Origin: Chitinophagales bacterium
Lineage (GTDB): Bacteria > Bacteroidota > Bacteroidia > Chitinophagales > UBA10324
Assembly: GCA_013816805.1 (NCBI GenBank)
Contig: JACDDS010000013.1
Coordinates: forward strand, 1 to 64,000
Length of the DNA stretch: 64,000 bases
Reading direction: 5' to 3'
Shown here one piece after another: positions 48,007 through 57,718 of the stretch (position 1 is the first letter of the stretch; the number at the start of each line of letters is the position of its first letter). The notes under the pieces are model-generated. The model saw only the letters and a list, made by a program, of their open reading frames with translations. It ran no database searches and was not told the origin of the DNA. Position numbers and translations under genes: made by a program.

Positions 48007-48702
48007 ATGTTTTCCGAAATAAAATTCACAGAAAAAATAAATTCCATTATTGAAAGTAAAAGCCTTTTAGATCATCCGTTTTATCAAAAATGGAATGAAG
48101 GAACGCTTTCTAAAGAAATGCTTTGTGAATATGCTAAACAGTACTATCATTTTGTAAAACATTTTCCGCGTTTTGTAAGCGCAGTTCACTCCAATTGTGA
48201 TGACATCGGCGCAAGGAAAATATTAATGGAAAACCTGGCCGATGAGGAAGGATTTAAAACAGGAACCGATAATCACCCTCAATTATGGATGAACTTTGCA
48301 GCCAGCTTAGGCCTCACGGCCGAAGAGGTGAAAGCAACTCAGCCCCTGAAAGAAACAGAACAACTGGTGCAGCAGATGTATGAGCTCACCTCATCATCTT
48401 TTTACATTACAGGGCTATCCGCTTTGTATGCCTATGAATTCCAGGTACCTGAAATTTCTAAAACCAAAATTAAGGGACTTAAGGACTTTTACGGAATAAA
48501 TTCAGAGAAAGCTATTGAATTTTTTAGTGTTCATGAAGAAGCAGATGTGGTTCATTCAAGAGATGAAATTAATATTATCCTGAGGGAAACGAGAACAGAG
48601 GAAAGTCAAAATGCAGTATTGAATGGAGCTGAGAAATCAGCCACAGCTATGTGGGTTTTTCTTGATGGAATTTATAACAATTATTGCACTGCATCAGCCT
48701 GA
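48007..48702 (+). CDS. CADD-family protein, probable self-sacrificing p-aminobenzoate synthase
   Basis: 231 residues with the all-helical heme-oxygenase/TenA-like fold. The metal-ligand pattern of the CADD group of heme-oxygenase-like dimetal oxidases is present: Glu80/81 with His90 ('DEEGFKTGTDNHPQLW'), Glu144 in 'YAYEF', and His176, Asp180 and His183 in 'VHEEADVVHS'. Chlamydial CADD makes p-aminobenzoate from one of its own tyrosines, bypassing PabABC; here Tyr26 ('HPFYQKW') and Lys154 fall near the implicated positions (alignment by eye). A role in folate synthesis follows. TenA thiaminase is the main alternative, but the length and His-x3-Asp-x2-His spacing favour CADD. Confidence 0.82.
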   Translation: MFSEIKFTEKINSIIESKSLLDHPFYQKWNEGTLSKEMLCEYAKQYYHFVKHFPRFVSAVHSNCDDIGARKILMENLADEEGFKTGTDNHPQLWMNFAASLGLTAEEVKATQPLKETEQLVQQMYELTSSSFYITGLSALYAYEFQVPEISKTKIKGLKDFYGINSEKAIEFFSVHEEADVVHSRDEINIILRETRTEESQNAVLNGAEKSATAMWVFLDGIYNNYCTASA

Positions 48703-49082
48703 TGAATATAAACTAACATTTAGGAACAGATGTCCATCTAATTTATCTTGGGTTAACAGATTAGACCCATGCTCTTAAGCTTACATTGCTGGGCATATTT
48801 ATTACCATGCATTTGTTGGGACGAAGCACTCCTGAATTCCGGCCTGCTGATGCCGTTCGCATTAAAAAGGAAGCAATGACAACACACCGAATATCTCAAG
48901 CTTCTTAGCAATAAATATTAGCTGAGTTTTGACAATAGATTTGTCGCATTCACCTCCCTATATTGACGCATTCGTACAGCTTAAAAACCTGATATTGATA
49001 TCATCTTTGCATTATTCTATTAAAAAATAATAGGATGTCCAACTCTAAAACATTTATAACCTTAATTTCAAACAACAATTTT
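48703..49082 (+). other. Gene-free stretch
   Basis: 380 bp. Only a 33-codon ORF (near 48807-48908) is present, with no supporting feature. A near-match to the -7 consensus (CATCTTTG) lies near 49006-49013, before the VOC gene. Nothing else seen. Confidence 0.5.
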
Positions 49083-49583
49083 ATGGCAACAATGCAAAAG
49101 ATTACATTGAATCTATGGTTTGATAAACAAGCCGAAGAAGCAGTAAATTTTTACACTTCTGTTTTTAAGAATTCAAGCATTATCAGAACAACGCGGTATG
49201 GTAAAGAGGGATATGAGATTCATAAAATGCCTGAAGGAACAATCATGACCATTGAATTTGAGCTGGAAGGTCAAAAATTTATTGCACTGAATGGAGGCCC
49301 GGTATTCACATTTAATGAAGCAATATCTTTTATTGTGAATTGCGAGAACCAGGACGAAGTGGATTATTATTGGGATAAACTTTGTGAAGGCGGAGATAAA
49401 AAGGCGCAGCAGTGCGGCTGGCTGAAAGATAAATTCGGATTGTCATGGCAGGTCGCCCCTACCCTACTGCCCGAACTGCTTTCAGACAGCGATCATAAAA
49501 AATCGGAACGTGTTATGAAAGTAATGCTTCAAATGAAAAAACTGGACGTCCATGCACTCCGTCAGGCATATGAAGGAAACTGA
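49083..49583 (+). CDS. VOC-family (PhnB/3-dmu-9_3-mt-like) protein
   Basis: 166 residues from ATG 49083, where the family's typical start 'MQKITLNLWFDKQAEEAVNFY' begins nearby; an ATG at 49035 would add an unlikely 16-residue leader. Two beta-alpha-beta-beta-beta units are seen; conserved phrases are 'FKNSSIIRTTRYG', 'EGQKFIALNGGP', 'SFIVNCENQDEVDYYWDKL' and 'CGWLKDKFGLSWQVAP'. The family lies in the glyoxalase/bleomycin-resistance superfamily; the biochemical role is not established. Confidence 0.88.
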   Translation: MATMQKITLNLWFDKQAEEAVNFYTSVFKNSSIIRTTRYGKEGYEIHKMPEGTIMTIEFELEGQKFIALNGGPVFTFNEAISFIVNCENQDEVDYYWDKLCEGGDKKAQQCGWLKDKFGLSWQVAPTLLPELLSDSDHKKSERVMKVMLQMKKLDVHALRQAYEGN

Positions 49584-49654
49584 TAAATGAGAATCCTTCA
49601 AATTCGAATTCATTATTATGACTCCAATAGGTAAATAATCATCAGCATGTATGG

Positions 49655-49933
49655 ATGTGTATGCTGTTGCGTATGGATAATCATCACCAAAGAAGCGCAA
49701 CCATATTGATTTCCAGAAATAATATAGATAAAATTGAAACCATAAATAAACCGATTGCCGGAACAGGGGTAATTCACATAGCCCTTATAAAGGGTCTGGA
49801 AAGTCCCAATCTTGCTGTTTATCTAAAAGAACCTTCTACCATCACAAAGGCTTTTGGTATCAAAAAAGTTGGTAGCATCCTTTTAGTGAAAGTGGATAAA
49901 GTAAAAAATTTTATAGAAGCGTTTGAAAATTGA
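49655..49933 (+). CDS. Short protein, possibly a truncated remnant
   Basis: 92 residues. The part from about residue 18 ('ILISRNNIDKIETINKP') to the end ('VGSILLVKVDKVKNFIEAF') looks like the C-terminal, PH-like half of small membrane proteins in which a hydrophobic N-terminal half precedes it. That half is missing, so it may be a 5'-truncated relic. Function unknown. Confidence 0.4.
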   Translation: MCMLLRMDNHHQRSATILISRNNIDKIETINKPIAGTGVIHIALIKGLESPNLAVYLKEPSTITKAFGIKKVGSILLVKVDKVKNFIEAFEN

Positions 49934-50259
49934 ACCAGGAATTCGTAACAGCTCGTGGATTAGTCTTTCATTATGTAAAGATTGATAATCCATTTAAACA
50001 CAAAAGCTGAAAAAGCTTTCAATCCTTTGTATCATTCTGATTGTTTTTCAGAAATCAAACTTGCTGCCCACACTTCATTATTTTCCTGTTACTACTATTT
50101 TATTTATTTCAGCCGAATGTCCGTTGCTGAGTTTGCAGAAATAGATTCGGGAGTTACTGTCGCAGCATTCCAGTTGACCTGGATAGTCTCCATTGGATAC
50201 ATTTCTTTTTAGCACGATATTATTTTCTTGAAACAGATAATTAAAATTTTATTATAAAC
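49934..50259 (+). other. Gene-free stretch
   Basis: 326 bp with one 76-codon ORF (49982-50212), rich in aromatic and hydrophobic residues ('SCYYYFIYFSRM', 'AAFQLTWIVSIGYISF'), perhaps a fragment of a membrane protein. I could not tie it to a family. The rest is AT-rich. Confidence 0.4.
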
Positions 50260-50290
50260 TTGTATATTATATGTAGGATTAGTATATTTG
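50260..50290 (+). promoter_or_regulatory. Bacteroidota-type promoter of the SRPBCC-MarR pair
   Basis: TTG at 50260-50262, a 20-base spacer, and TATATTTG at 50283-50290 match both elements of the primary sigma-factor consensus in Bacteroidota. The predicted leader to the ATG at 50329 is about 30 bases. This is the best promoter match I saw in the window. Confidence 0.6.
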
Positions 50291-50328
50291 CAATTACAAT
50301 AATTAATTAGAATAAAAATAAAAAAAAT

Positions 50329-50748
50329 ATGTGGACTAAAACTCATTTTCTCGTTACTAAAGAGGCAACCAAGGAACAAATGTGGAAGCTATTTTCAGAT
50401 GTCAATAACTGGCACCGGTGGGACTCCGGGATTGAATATGCAAAAATGGACGGCAAGTTTGAAAAAGGCAACCATTTCCTCCTGAAGCTTAAGGGTGGTC
50501 CTAAGGTAAATATTGAATTGGTAGAAACTATCGAGAACAGGAAGTTTGTTGACTTAACAAAATTTCCTCTTGCTAAAATGTACGGTGAGCATACCTTTGA
50601 AAATACTCCGGCTGGCTTGAAAATTACCACAACAATGAAGGTAAAAGGAATTCTAAGCTTCTTATGGGTTAAGCTTGTTGCCAGTGGCATTGCCAATGCA
50701 TTGCCCGAAGAAATGCAACAGCAGGTAAAATTTGCAAGTCAACTTTAA
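50329..50748 (+). CDS. SRPBCC-domain protein (polyketide cyclase/START-like)
   Basis: 139 residues. A helix-grip fold is suggested by 'KEQMWKLFSDVNNWHRWDSGIEYAKMDG' in two parts ('EQMWKLFSDVNNWHRWD' then 'GIEYAKMDG'), typical of SRPBCC proteins annotated as polyketide cyclase/dehydrase. It probably binds a small hydrophobic ligand. The MarR gene begins four bases after its stop, so the two form an operon; a ligand-binding protein next to a MarR regulator suggests a shared response to a small molecule (inference). Confidence 0.85.
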   Translation: MWTKTHFLVTKEATKEQMWKLFSDVNNWHRWDSGIEYAKMDGKFEKGNHFLLKLKGGPKVNIELVETIENRKFVDLTKFPLAKMYGEHTFENTPAGLKITTTMKVKGILSFLWVKLVASGIANALPEEMQQQVKFASQL

Positions 50749-50752
50749 TTTG

Positions 50753-51205
50753 ATGAAACACAATGTGGAAGCTTTCAGCTTTGAAAAAGCGGAAGACAGT
50801 ACCGGTTTTTTACTTTGGCAGGTAACCAACCTTTGGCAACGGGAGATTAAAAAAGCGCTTGAGAAATTCGGATTAACTCATTCTCAGTTTGTTTTGCTTG
50901 CGAGCACATTCTGGCTTTCACAGCACCAGGCAGATGTAACCCAGATCAACCTTTCAGCCCACACTAAAATTGACCCGATGACTACCTCAAAAGTGTTGCG
51001 GACGCTACAGACCAAAGGACTGCTCCAACGAAAAGAGCACCATTCTGATACCAGGGCAAAAACTGTTGAGCTAACGGAGAATGGAAAGAAAATCACGCGT
51101 GAATCTGTTAAAACCGTTGAGAAATTTGACATGCTTTTTTTTTCACCCCTTGCTAATAAAATATCCGCGTTTAACAATAAATTGTCATTGTTATTGTCAC
51201 AGTAG
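50753..51205 (+). CDS. MarR-family transcriptional regulator
   Basis: 150 residues from ATG 50753 (a TTG seven codons earlier lies inside the SRPBCC gene). The MarR winged helix-turn-helix is visible: 'THSQFVLLASTFWL', recognition part 'KIDPMTTSKVLRTLQTKGLLQRKEH' given as 'MTTSKVLRTLQTKGLL', and wing 'HSDTRAKTVELTENG' with the conserved D-x-R. Such regulators are usually repressors of an adjacent operon relieved by aromatic ligands; autoregulation of this operon through the promoter at 50260-50290 is likely but no operator was identified. Confidence 0.9.
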   Translation: MKHNVEAFSFEKAEDSTGFLLWQVTNLWQREIKKALEKFGLTHSQFVLLASTFWLSQHQADVTQINLSAHTKIDPMTTSKVLRTLQTKGLLQRKEHHSDTRAKTVELTENGKKITRESVKTVEKFDMLFFSPLANKISAFNNKLSLLLSQ

Positions 51206-51369
51206 ATAACAGATAACTGAAACAAATTTTTCCTTTAAGCGACGTATTAAAACAACCTTTTACTCTTTCTGTTGTTATACTTTAAAATTTCAACGTCCTA
51301 CCTGCAATTGTTGAATCCTTTTTGTAAATCTATTTGTAAGTACTCACTTTAATTAATAACAACGATACC

Positions 51370-52512
51370 ATGCGAGAAATCCAAAAAATAATTACAATCA
51401 CCTTTACTTTTATCACTACACTATCCTTATTTTTTCAATCATGCAACAACATGAACAGCAGGAACAACACCGACAGTTCGTCTGTTGCTGTGGCTGATAC
51501 ATCTCCCAAAACATCCGGAGATTTAATGCCAATGAATCCCAAACCAGATTGGGGCAAAGGCATGACAGACCAAATGGCTGTAATAATTGAAAAATTAAAA
51601 AGCTTTAATGCTCCGCCTATCGTTACTTTATCTGCACAGGAAGCCCGGAAACAACCCTCACCTGCTGACGCTGCCATGGCGGTTATGAAAGAACATAATT
51701 TACCGGAGCCAGCTAATAATGTAGATACAATGGGTAAAGATATTCCGGTACCTGGCGGGCAGATTCATCTCCGTATTTATACCCCTAAAACAGGAAAGGA
51801 TTCTTATCCTGTTGTTGTTTATTACCATGGCGGAGGCTGGGTAATTGCAGATCTGAATACCTACAATGCTTCTGCCCAGGGATTGGCAAACCAGGTAGAA
51901 GCGGTAGTAGTATCAGTAGCTTACAGACAAGCTCCTGAACATAAATTTCCGACAGCTCATAAAGACAGTTATGCCGCGTATGAATGGACATTAAAAAATG
52001 CAGCTTCTATAAAGGGGGATCCAAAAAGAATTGCCGTAGTAGGTGAAAGTGCAGGCGGTAATTTGGCGGCGGCTGTAAGTATGATGGCAAGGGATAAAAA
52101 AGTACAACTTCCTGTTTACGAAGTATTAGTATATCCTATTGCAAATTATGATTTTAATTCTCCTTCTTATCAGGAAAGTGACAGCACTAAACCCCTTAAT
52201 ACTGCAATGATGAAATGGTTTTGCGATAAATATTTAAATAGTCCTTCTGATGGTAAAAACCCAACCATTTCATTGGTAAATGCAAACCTTAAAGGTTTAC
52301 CGTCCACCACGATTATAGCAGCACAATATGATCCATTACGAAGTGAAGGGGAAATGCTTGCCGATAACTTGAAAAAGGCAGGCGTTAATACTAATTATAA
52401 ATTATACGCTGGAACAACCCATGAATTTTTCGGTATGGCAGCTGTAGTTCCAGAGGCTAAGGATGCGGAGGCTATGGCTGCCTCGGATTTGAAAAGCGCA
52501 TTTAATAAATAG
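51370..52512 (+). CDS. Exported alpha/beta hydrolase, HSL-type esterase
   Basis: 380 residues. Signal peptide with 'FQSC' (Cys25), probably a lipoprotein. Catalytic fold of the hormone-sensitive lipase group: oxyanion-hole HGGGW at 153-157, nucleophile Ser227 in GESAGG, Asp321 in 'QYDPLRSEGE' and His351 in 'GTTHEFFG'. It should hydrolyse short-chain or carboxylic esters in the periplasm or at the outer membrane. Residues 26-110 are a low-complexity linker and cap region. ATG start at 51370; the next gene is convergent. Confidence 0.92.
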   Translation: MREIQKIITITFTFITTLSLFFQSCNNMNSRNNTDSSSVAVADTSPKTSGDLMPMNPKPDWGKGMTDQMAVIIEKLKSFNAPPIVTLSAQEARKQPSPADAAMAVMKEHNLPEPANNVDTMGKDIPVPGGQIHLRIYTPKTGKDSYPVVVYYHGGGWVIADLNTYNASAQGLANQVEAVVVSVAYRQAPEHKFPTAHKDSYAAYEWTLKNAASIKGDPKRIAVVGESAGGNLAAAVSMMARDKKVQLPVYEVLVYPIANYDFNSPSYQESDSTKPLNTAMMKWFCDKYLNSPSDGKNPTISLVNANLKGLPSTTIIAAQYDPLRSEGEMLADNLKKAGVNTNYKLYAGTTHEFFGMAAVVPEAKDAEAMAASDLKSAFNK

Positions 52513-52573
52513 ATAAGCTATACGGAACACAAAATATGTTCAAGTATACACTGAAAAAAAAAAGAAGGGAATG

Positions 52574-55192
52574 TTATACTTCTACTTCTTCTTTTTTCAT
52601 ATTTCCAAATTCAAACTCTCCATTCCTTCCTTTTGTCACCATAATTTCATTGTCGCTGCTCACATCACCAGCAAGAATTTTCTTAGATAACTCATTCACA
52701 ATATCCTTTTGAATAACACGCTTAAGAGGACGCGCACCATATTGCGGATCGAAACCTTCGGCAGCAAGTTGCTGAACCACTTCTTCTGAAAACCCGATCC
52801 GGATATTATTTTTCATGAGCATGTTCTCTAAGTGCTTGAGCTGAACGCGCACGATCTCTCCGATTTCATCTTCCATCAATGGTGTAAAGAGAATGATGTC
52901 GTCAATACGGTTGAGAAATTCAGGCCGTACGGATCTTTTAAGTTGCTCCATAACCTCCAGCTTGGTAGTTTCCATAACCGCCATCTTAGTGTGTGCATTC
53001 ACTCCTGCAAAATTTCTTTGAATGATCTCTGCACCGAAGTTTGACGTCATGATAATAATGGTATTTTTAAAATTCACTACACGTCCTTTATTATCCGTCA
53101 ATCGTCCATCATCTAATACCTGCAATAAAATATTAAAAACATCCGGATGTGCTTTTTCAAATTCATCGAGCAGAATTACCGAGTACGGTTTCCTGCGAAC
53201 GGCTTCTGTTAATTGCCCGCCTTCATCATAACCAACATAACCAGGAGGGGCACCAATCAGCCTTGAAACAGCATGCCGTTCCTGGTATTCACTCATGTCA
53301 ATCCGCACCATTAAAGAATCATCATTGAACATTACTTCTGCCAATGCTTTAGCGAGTTCTGTTTTACCAACGCCGGTAGTCCCCAGGAAAATAAAAGAGC
53401 CTATCGGTTTTTTGGGATCGCTCAAGCCTGCACGGTTCCTGCGTATGGCATCACTCACCGCAGCAATTGCTTCCTCCTGACCGATAACACGTTTGTGTAA
53501 TTCCTCTTCAAGGCGCAGCAGCTTTTCCCTCTCACTTTGCAGCATCCGGCTAACCGGAATGCCTGTCCACTTTGAAACTATTTCTGCAATATCTTCGGCA
53601 TCGACCTCTTCTTTTAGCATGCGACTGCCTTTGTTCAGCTCATTCAGCTGCTCTTCAAATTGCTTCAGCTGCTGTTCGGCTTCGCGGATTTTTCCGTACC
53701 GCAATTCGGCAACCTTGCCATAGTCCCCTATCCTTTCAGCCTGCTCTGCCTGAAGCTTAAAATCTTCGATTGAAAGCTTTGTGTCCTGGACATTATCGGC
53801 GATGTCTTTTTCCTGTTGCCACTTCGCTTTTAATTCATTACGATCATCGGTCAGATTTGCGATTTCCTTATTGAGGTCATCGAGCTTCTTTTTGTCCTGT
53901 TCGCGTTTAATAGCTTCACGCTCAATCTCAAGCTGACGAATTTTCCTTTCTATCTCATCCAATTCTTCCGGTACGGAGTCTATCTGCAACCGCAGCTTTG
54001 CGGCTGCTTCATCAATAAGGTCAATAGCTTTATCAGGAAGAAAACGATCGCTGATGTACTTGGAAGATAGTTCGACAGCAGCTATGATCGCTTCATCTTT
54101 AATCCGAACCTTATGGTGCGTTTCATAACGCTCTTTTAATCCCCTGAGGATGGAAATTGCATCTTCTTCATTGGGTTCATCGATGATTACTTTTTGAAAA
54201 CGGCGTTCAAGAGCTTTGTCTTTCTCGAAGAATTTCTGATATTCATTTAAGGTGGTAGCACCGATAGTCCGCAGTTCACCTCGTGCAAGTGCGGGCTTAA
54301 GGATATTGGCAGCATCCATAGCTCCTTCAGTTGCGCCGGCACCTACCAGGGTGTGAATTTCATCGATAAACAAAATGATCTGGCCATTACTTTCTGTTAC
54401 TTCTTTGATTACAGCTTTTAACCGTTCCTCAAATTCTCCACGAAATTTTGCACCAGCCACCAAAGCACCTGTATCAAGCGCAAAAATGCTTTTCGTCTTC
54501 AGGTTTTCGGGAATGTCGCCGTTTACTATGCGGTGAGCGATGCCTTCCGCAATTGCTGTTTTACCAACGCCCGGTTCACCAACGAGGATGGGATTATTTT
54601 TTGTTCTGCGTGAAAGGATATGAAGCACACGCCGAATCTCTTCATCACGACCAATCACCGGATCTAACTTACCTCTTTGGGCAAGCTCATTAAGGTTACG
54701 TGCATATTTATTCAATGCGTTATAGGTTGATTCCGCATTCTGATCAGTTACCTTTCTTCCCTTTCGTAATTCAGCTATAGCAAGTTTTAATTCTTTCTCA
54801 TTGACTCCGGCATCTTTTAAAATTTTGGACACCTGATCTGTTCCGCTCAGCAAAGCCAGCAGCAGATGCTCTACAGAAACAAACTCATCCTTAAATTCCT
54901 TTAAATACGATTGTGCCTTAAGCAGCACCTGGTTCGCATCATTAGATAAATACTGCTGCTGCGATCCGCTTACTTTAGGCAATTTTGAAAGCAATTCGCT
55001 GAGGCGGGTTTCCAGCGGGCCCGTGTTTACGCCGATTTTTTTTAATAGGAAGCCAACCACATTTTCATCAGCAAGCAGAAGTCCCTTTAATAAGTGAGAC
55101 GTTTCGATCTGTGAACTTTGATTGGCGAAGGCTAGCTCCTGCGCTTTCTGAACAGCATCCTGACTTTTTATCGTGAAGTTGTTAAGGTTCAT
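52574..55192 (-). CDS. clpB: ATP-dependent disaggregase ClpB
   Basis: 872 residues. N-terminal Clp_N double repeat (about 1-145), first AAA+ module with Walker A GEPGVGKT at 205-212 and '[14 protein letters not shown]', the long middle coiled-coil (about 405-525) that distinguishes ClpB from ClpA/ClpC, and second AAA+ module with GTTGVGKT at 604-611. It rescues aggregated proteins together with DnaK after heat stress. No ClpP-interaction loop is expected or seen. ATG start at 55192; a candidate promoter lies about 65 bp upstream. The acidic C-terminus ('KKEEVEV') is slightly extended. Confidence 0.97.
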   Translation of the reverse strand: MNLNNFTIKSQDAVQKAQELAFANQSSQIETSHLLKGLLLADENVVGFLLKKIGVNTGPLETRLSELLSKLPKVSGSQQQYLSNDANQVLLKAQSYLKEFKDEFVSVEHLLLALLSGTDQVSKILKDAGVNEKELKLAIAELRKGRKVTDQNAESTYNALNKYARNLNELAQRGKLDPVIGRDEEIRRVLHILSRRTKNNPILVGEPGVGKTAIAEGIAHRIVNGDIPENLKTKSIFALDTGALVAGAKFRGEFEERLKAVIKEVTESNGQIILFIDEIHTLVGAGATEGAMDAANILKPALARGELRTIGATTLNEYQKFFEKDKALERRFQKVIIDEPNEEDAISILRGLKERYETHHKVRIKDEAIIAAVELSSKYISDRFLPDKAIDLIDEAAAKLRLQIDSVPEELDEIERKIRQLEIEREAIKREQDKKKLDDLNKEIANLTDDRNELKAKWQQEKDIADNVQDTKLSIEDFKLQAEQAERIGDYGKVAELRYGKIREAEQQLKQFEEQLNELNKGSRMLKEEVDAEDIAEIVSKWTGIPVSRMLQSEREKLLRLEEELHKRVIGQEEAIAAVSDAIRRNRAGLSDPKKPIGSFIFLGTTGVGKTELAKALAEVMFNDDSLMVRIDMSEYQERHAVSRLIGAPPGYVGYDEGGQLTEAVRRKPYSVILLDEFEKAHPDVFNILLQVLDDGRLTDNKGRVVNFKNTIIIMTSNFGAEIIQRNFAGVNAHTKMAVMETTKLEVMEQLKRSVRPEFLNRIDDIILFTPLMEDEIGEIVRVQLKHLENMLMKNNIRIGFSEEVVQQLAAEGFDPQYGARPLKRVIQKDIVNELSKKILAGDVSSDNEIMVTKGRNGEFEFGNMKKEEVEV

Positions 55193-55257
55193 AAATTTAA
55201 ATTGAGATTGTCAGCAAAAATCGGAATCAATACTGTTGTCAGATTAATTGCTTGCTT

Positions 55258-55289
55258 CAAAAATATTTCAGTGCACAATTGAGCATCAA
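55258..55289 (-). promoter_or_regulatory. Candidate promoter of clpB
   Basis: On the minus strand, TTG (55289-55287), a 21-base spacer and TATTTTTG (55265-55258) match the Bacteroidota TTG/TAnnTTTG pattern. This predicts transcription starting near 55251 and a leader of about 60 bases. No CIRCE or heat-shock operator was seen. Confidence 0.5.
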
Positions 55290-55461
55290 GAATTTCACCA
55301 ACTTAAATAGAAGGATTTTTCGTGACAATTTTACTCAGAATCAGAGAAAATGATGACGACGTTGCGGACTGATTAATTTATCTGGAAATTTTGGCGGTAA
55401 GTAACACAAAAACTATTTGAACTTAAAAGATAATCTTATCTTAATATTTCTATGACTGACC

Positions 55462-57663
55462 ATGGTTCCTGATCCTGAAAATACAGGCTTTATACTCGCG
55501 GCTGACTTTATAAATAATACCTCACAATCACTCTTTCTTACCGGGAAAGCGGGGTCAGGAAAAACTACGTTCCTGCGTTTCATCAAAGAATATACTTCTA
55601 AAAATACAGTGGTAGTGGCTCCCACAGGAGTTGCCGCAATAAATGCAGGAGGTGTTACGATCCATTCTTTTTTTCAATTGCCACCAGGAAACTTTTTAAT
55701 TGAATCTTCAGAACAGCAGCTTCCTGCAAATTTTTTTAACAGGAACACGCTTTTCAAAACTCTGCGGATCAGTAGAGAAAAACGCGAGTTGATAGAAGAG
55801 CTTGAATTACTTATTATCGACGAGATAAGCATGGTGCGCTGCGACTTGTTGGATGCAGTTGATACCGTGCTCAAGTCGGTTCGGAAGAAGCACGATCAGC
55901 CTTTCGGTGGCGTACAGCTTTTGTTTATAGGAGATCTTTTTCAATTACCACCGGTCATAAATGAGCGGGAATGGAGAATCTTAAGTAATACATATGAAGG
56001 GCCTTATTTTTTTCACTCACAAGTAATAAAACATAAGTTTCCCCTGTATATAGAATTAAAAAAAATCTACCGTCAAAAAGAAGAGGTATTTATCGGCTTA
56101 TTAAACCGTGTTCGGAACAACAATATTTCAGAAGAAGATATTCAGCTATTAAACAGTCGGTACCGGAGCATTTTGAATCAGCATGAGCAGGAAAACTATA
56201 TACTTCTCACCACTCATAATTATAAGGCTGACCAGGTAAACAATACACGATTGCATGCGCTGCAGGGAAAGATTTATGAATTTCCGGCAGAAGTGCAGGG
56301 CGAATTTGGTGATCACAATGCTCCTGCTGACAGGATACTTAGGCTCAAGCAAGGCGCTCAGGTAATGTTTATTAAAAATGATTCCGGTGAAGAAAGAAAG
56401 TACTACAATGGAAAGCTTGGAGTGATAAAATCCATTGCAGATGGAAAGATAACCGTGAGCTTTCCGGAAGAAGGTCGGGATCTTATCCTTCAACAGGAAA
56501 CATGGAGAAATATCCGCTATAATTATGATAAAGAAAAAGACAGAATCGATGAAGAAGCACTTGGCACGTATAAGCAATATCCGATACGTCTCGCCTGGGC
56601 CGTTACCATTCATAAAAGCCAGGGACTCACTTTTGATAAAGTAATTATTGATGCTGGTGAATCCTTCGCACCAGGGCAGGTATATGTGGCATTGAGCCGT
56701 TGCACTACTCTGGAAGGAATTATTCTTTACTCAAAAATCAGGGACAGCAATATTTTAAATGATTTACGCATCCATGCATTCGCAAATGCTGAAAGCAGCC
56801 TTGAAGAATTGCAGCAACAGCTGAAATCTGAAAAAAATCAATACTGGTCAATGAGGCTCATTGATACCTTTGATTTTAAAAAAATACTTGAGGCTATTGC
56901 AGACTTTCGGTCATCTCTCGCTGGAAAAAAACTTCCTGACGAACAGGCAGCCATTTCACTTTGCAGTACATTAACTGCAAATGCTGGCCTTCAACAGGAA
57001 ATTGCAATGAAGTTTAAGAACCAGCTTCATAAAATCCTTATTGAGGCAATGAAGAATAGTAACAATGAACCATTGAAAGACAGAACGGCAAAGGCCATCA
57101 TCTATTTTTGCGATGCATGTTTAAAAGAACTATTGCAACCTATCGAACAATATTTGTTGTCATTAAAAGGAAAGCCAAAGGTCAGGAAACATACAAAGGA
57201 TGTTAAAAATTTGTCCGACAGCATTCTTAAGGTAATGAGGCGAATGCAGCAAGCAAAATTTGGTGAAGTAGCTTTTGTAAGCTCATCTAATCAATTGCAG
57301 TCACAGTCTGAAAGAATATCAATTGCTGCAAAGCAGATTGGGATGAAAGCTGAAAAAGGAAGCAGTATCCGTGAGAGCCTTAAAATGTTTTTAGATGAAA
57401 AAAGTATCGAAGAAATTGCCCGAACACGAAACCTCACCATTGGTACTATAGAAAGTCATTTGGTTTCATGCATTAAAACGGGTGAATTGAATTTATTCCG
57501 GTTTTTAAAGGCAAATCGTATCGATGCCATTATGGATTTAGTGCAAAATGGAAAAGAACTCTCTCTATATAGTATTAAGCTGAAACTGCCTTCGGATTAT
57601 TCCTTTAATGAAATACGCGCGGTGCTAAACCATATAGAATGGATGGAAAAAAACAAGTTGTAA
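55462..57663 (+). CDS. PIF1-like superfamily 1B helicase with C-terminal HTH domain
   Basis: 733 residues. The N-terminal helicase core has Walker A GKAGSGKT at 28-35, motif Ia 'VVAPTGVAAINAGGVTIHS', Walker B 'LLIIDEISMV' (IIDE at 118-121), and a UvrD_C_2-like end with 'AWAVTIHKSQGLTFDKV' and 'GQVYVALSR' (motif VI). The C-terminal part holds an HTH_40-like segment ('SIEEIARTRNLTIGTIESHL', about 650-670) as in the C-terminus of RecQ-like helicases. It probably unwinds DNA during recombination or replication restart. ATG start at 55462; 56-bp gap to queG on the same strand. Confidence 0.9.
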   Translation: MVPDPENTGFILAADFINNTSQSLFLTGKAGSGKTTFLRFIKEYTSKNTVVVAPTGVAAINAGGVTIHSFFQLPPGNFLIESSEQQLPANFFNRNTLFKTLRISREKRELIEELELLIIDEISMVRCDLLDAVDTVLKSVRKKHDQPFGGVQLLFIGDLFQLPPVINEREWRILSNTYEGPYFFHSQVIKHKFPLYIELKKIYRQKEEVFIGLLNRVRNNNISEEDIQLLNSRYRSILNQHEQENYILLTTHNYKADQVNNTRLHALQGKIYEFPAEVQGEFGDHNAPADRILRLKQGAQVMFIKNDSGEERKYYNGKLGVIKSIADGKITVSFPEEGRDLILQQETWRNIRYNYDKEKDRIDEEALGTYKQYPIRLAWAVTIHKSQGLTFDKVIIDAGESFAPGQVYVALSRCTTLEGIILYSKIRDSNILNDLRIHAFANAESSLEELQQQLKSEKNQYWSMRLIDTFDFKKILEAIADFRSSLAGKKLPDEQAAISLCSTLTANAGLQQEIAMKFKNQLHKILIEAMKNSNNEPLKDRTAKAIIYFCDACLKELLQPIEQYLLSLKGKPKVRKHTKDVKNLSDSILKVMRRMQQAKFGEVAFVSSSNQLQSQSERISIAAKQIGMKAEKGSSIRESLKMFLDEKSIEEIARTRNLTIGTIESHLVSCIKTGELNLFRFLKANRIDAIMDLVQNGKELSLYSIKLKLPSDYSFNEIRAVLNHIEWMEKNKL

Positions 57664-57718
57664 AATTGCGTCTGGTATTTTAGAAAATATGCAAGACCAA
57701 GCCTCTAAATTGAACTGA

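Noticed and set aside
48807-48908. 33-codon ORF starting 'MHLLGRSTPEF'
   Set aside because: Too short, with no promoter, homology signal or conserved neighbour to support it.
52832-54693. Plus-strand ORFs of 60-80 residues opposite clpB
   Set aside because: Antisense shadows of a highly conserved gene.
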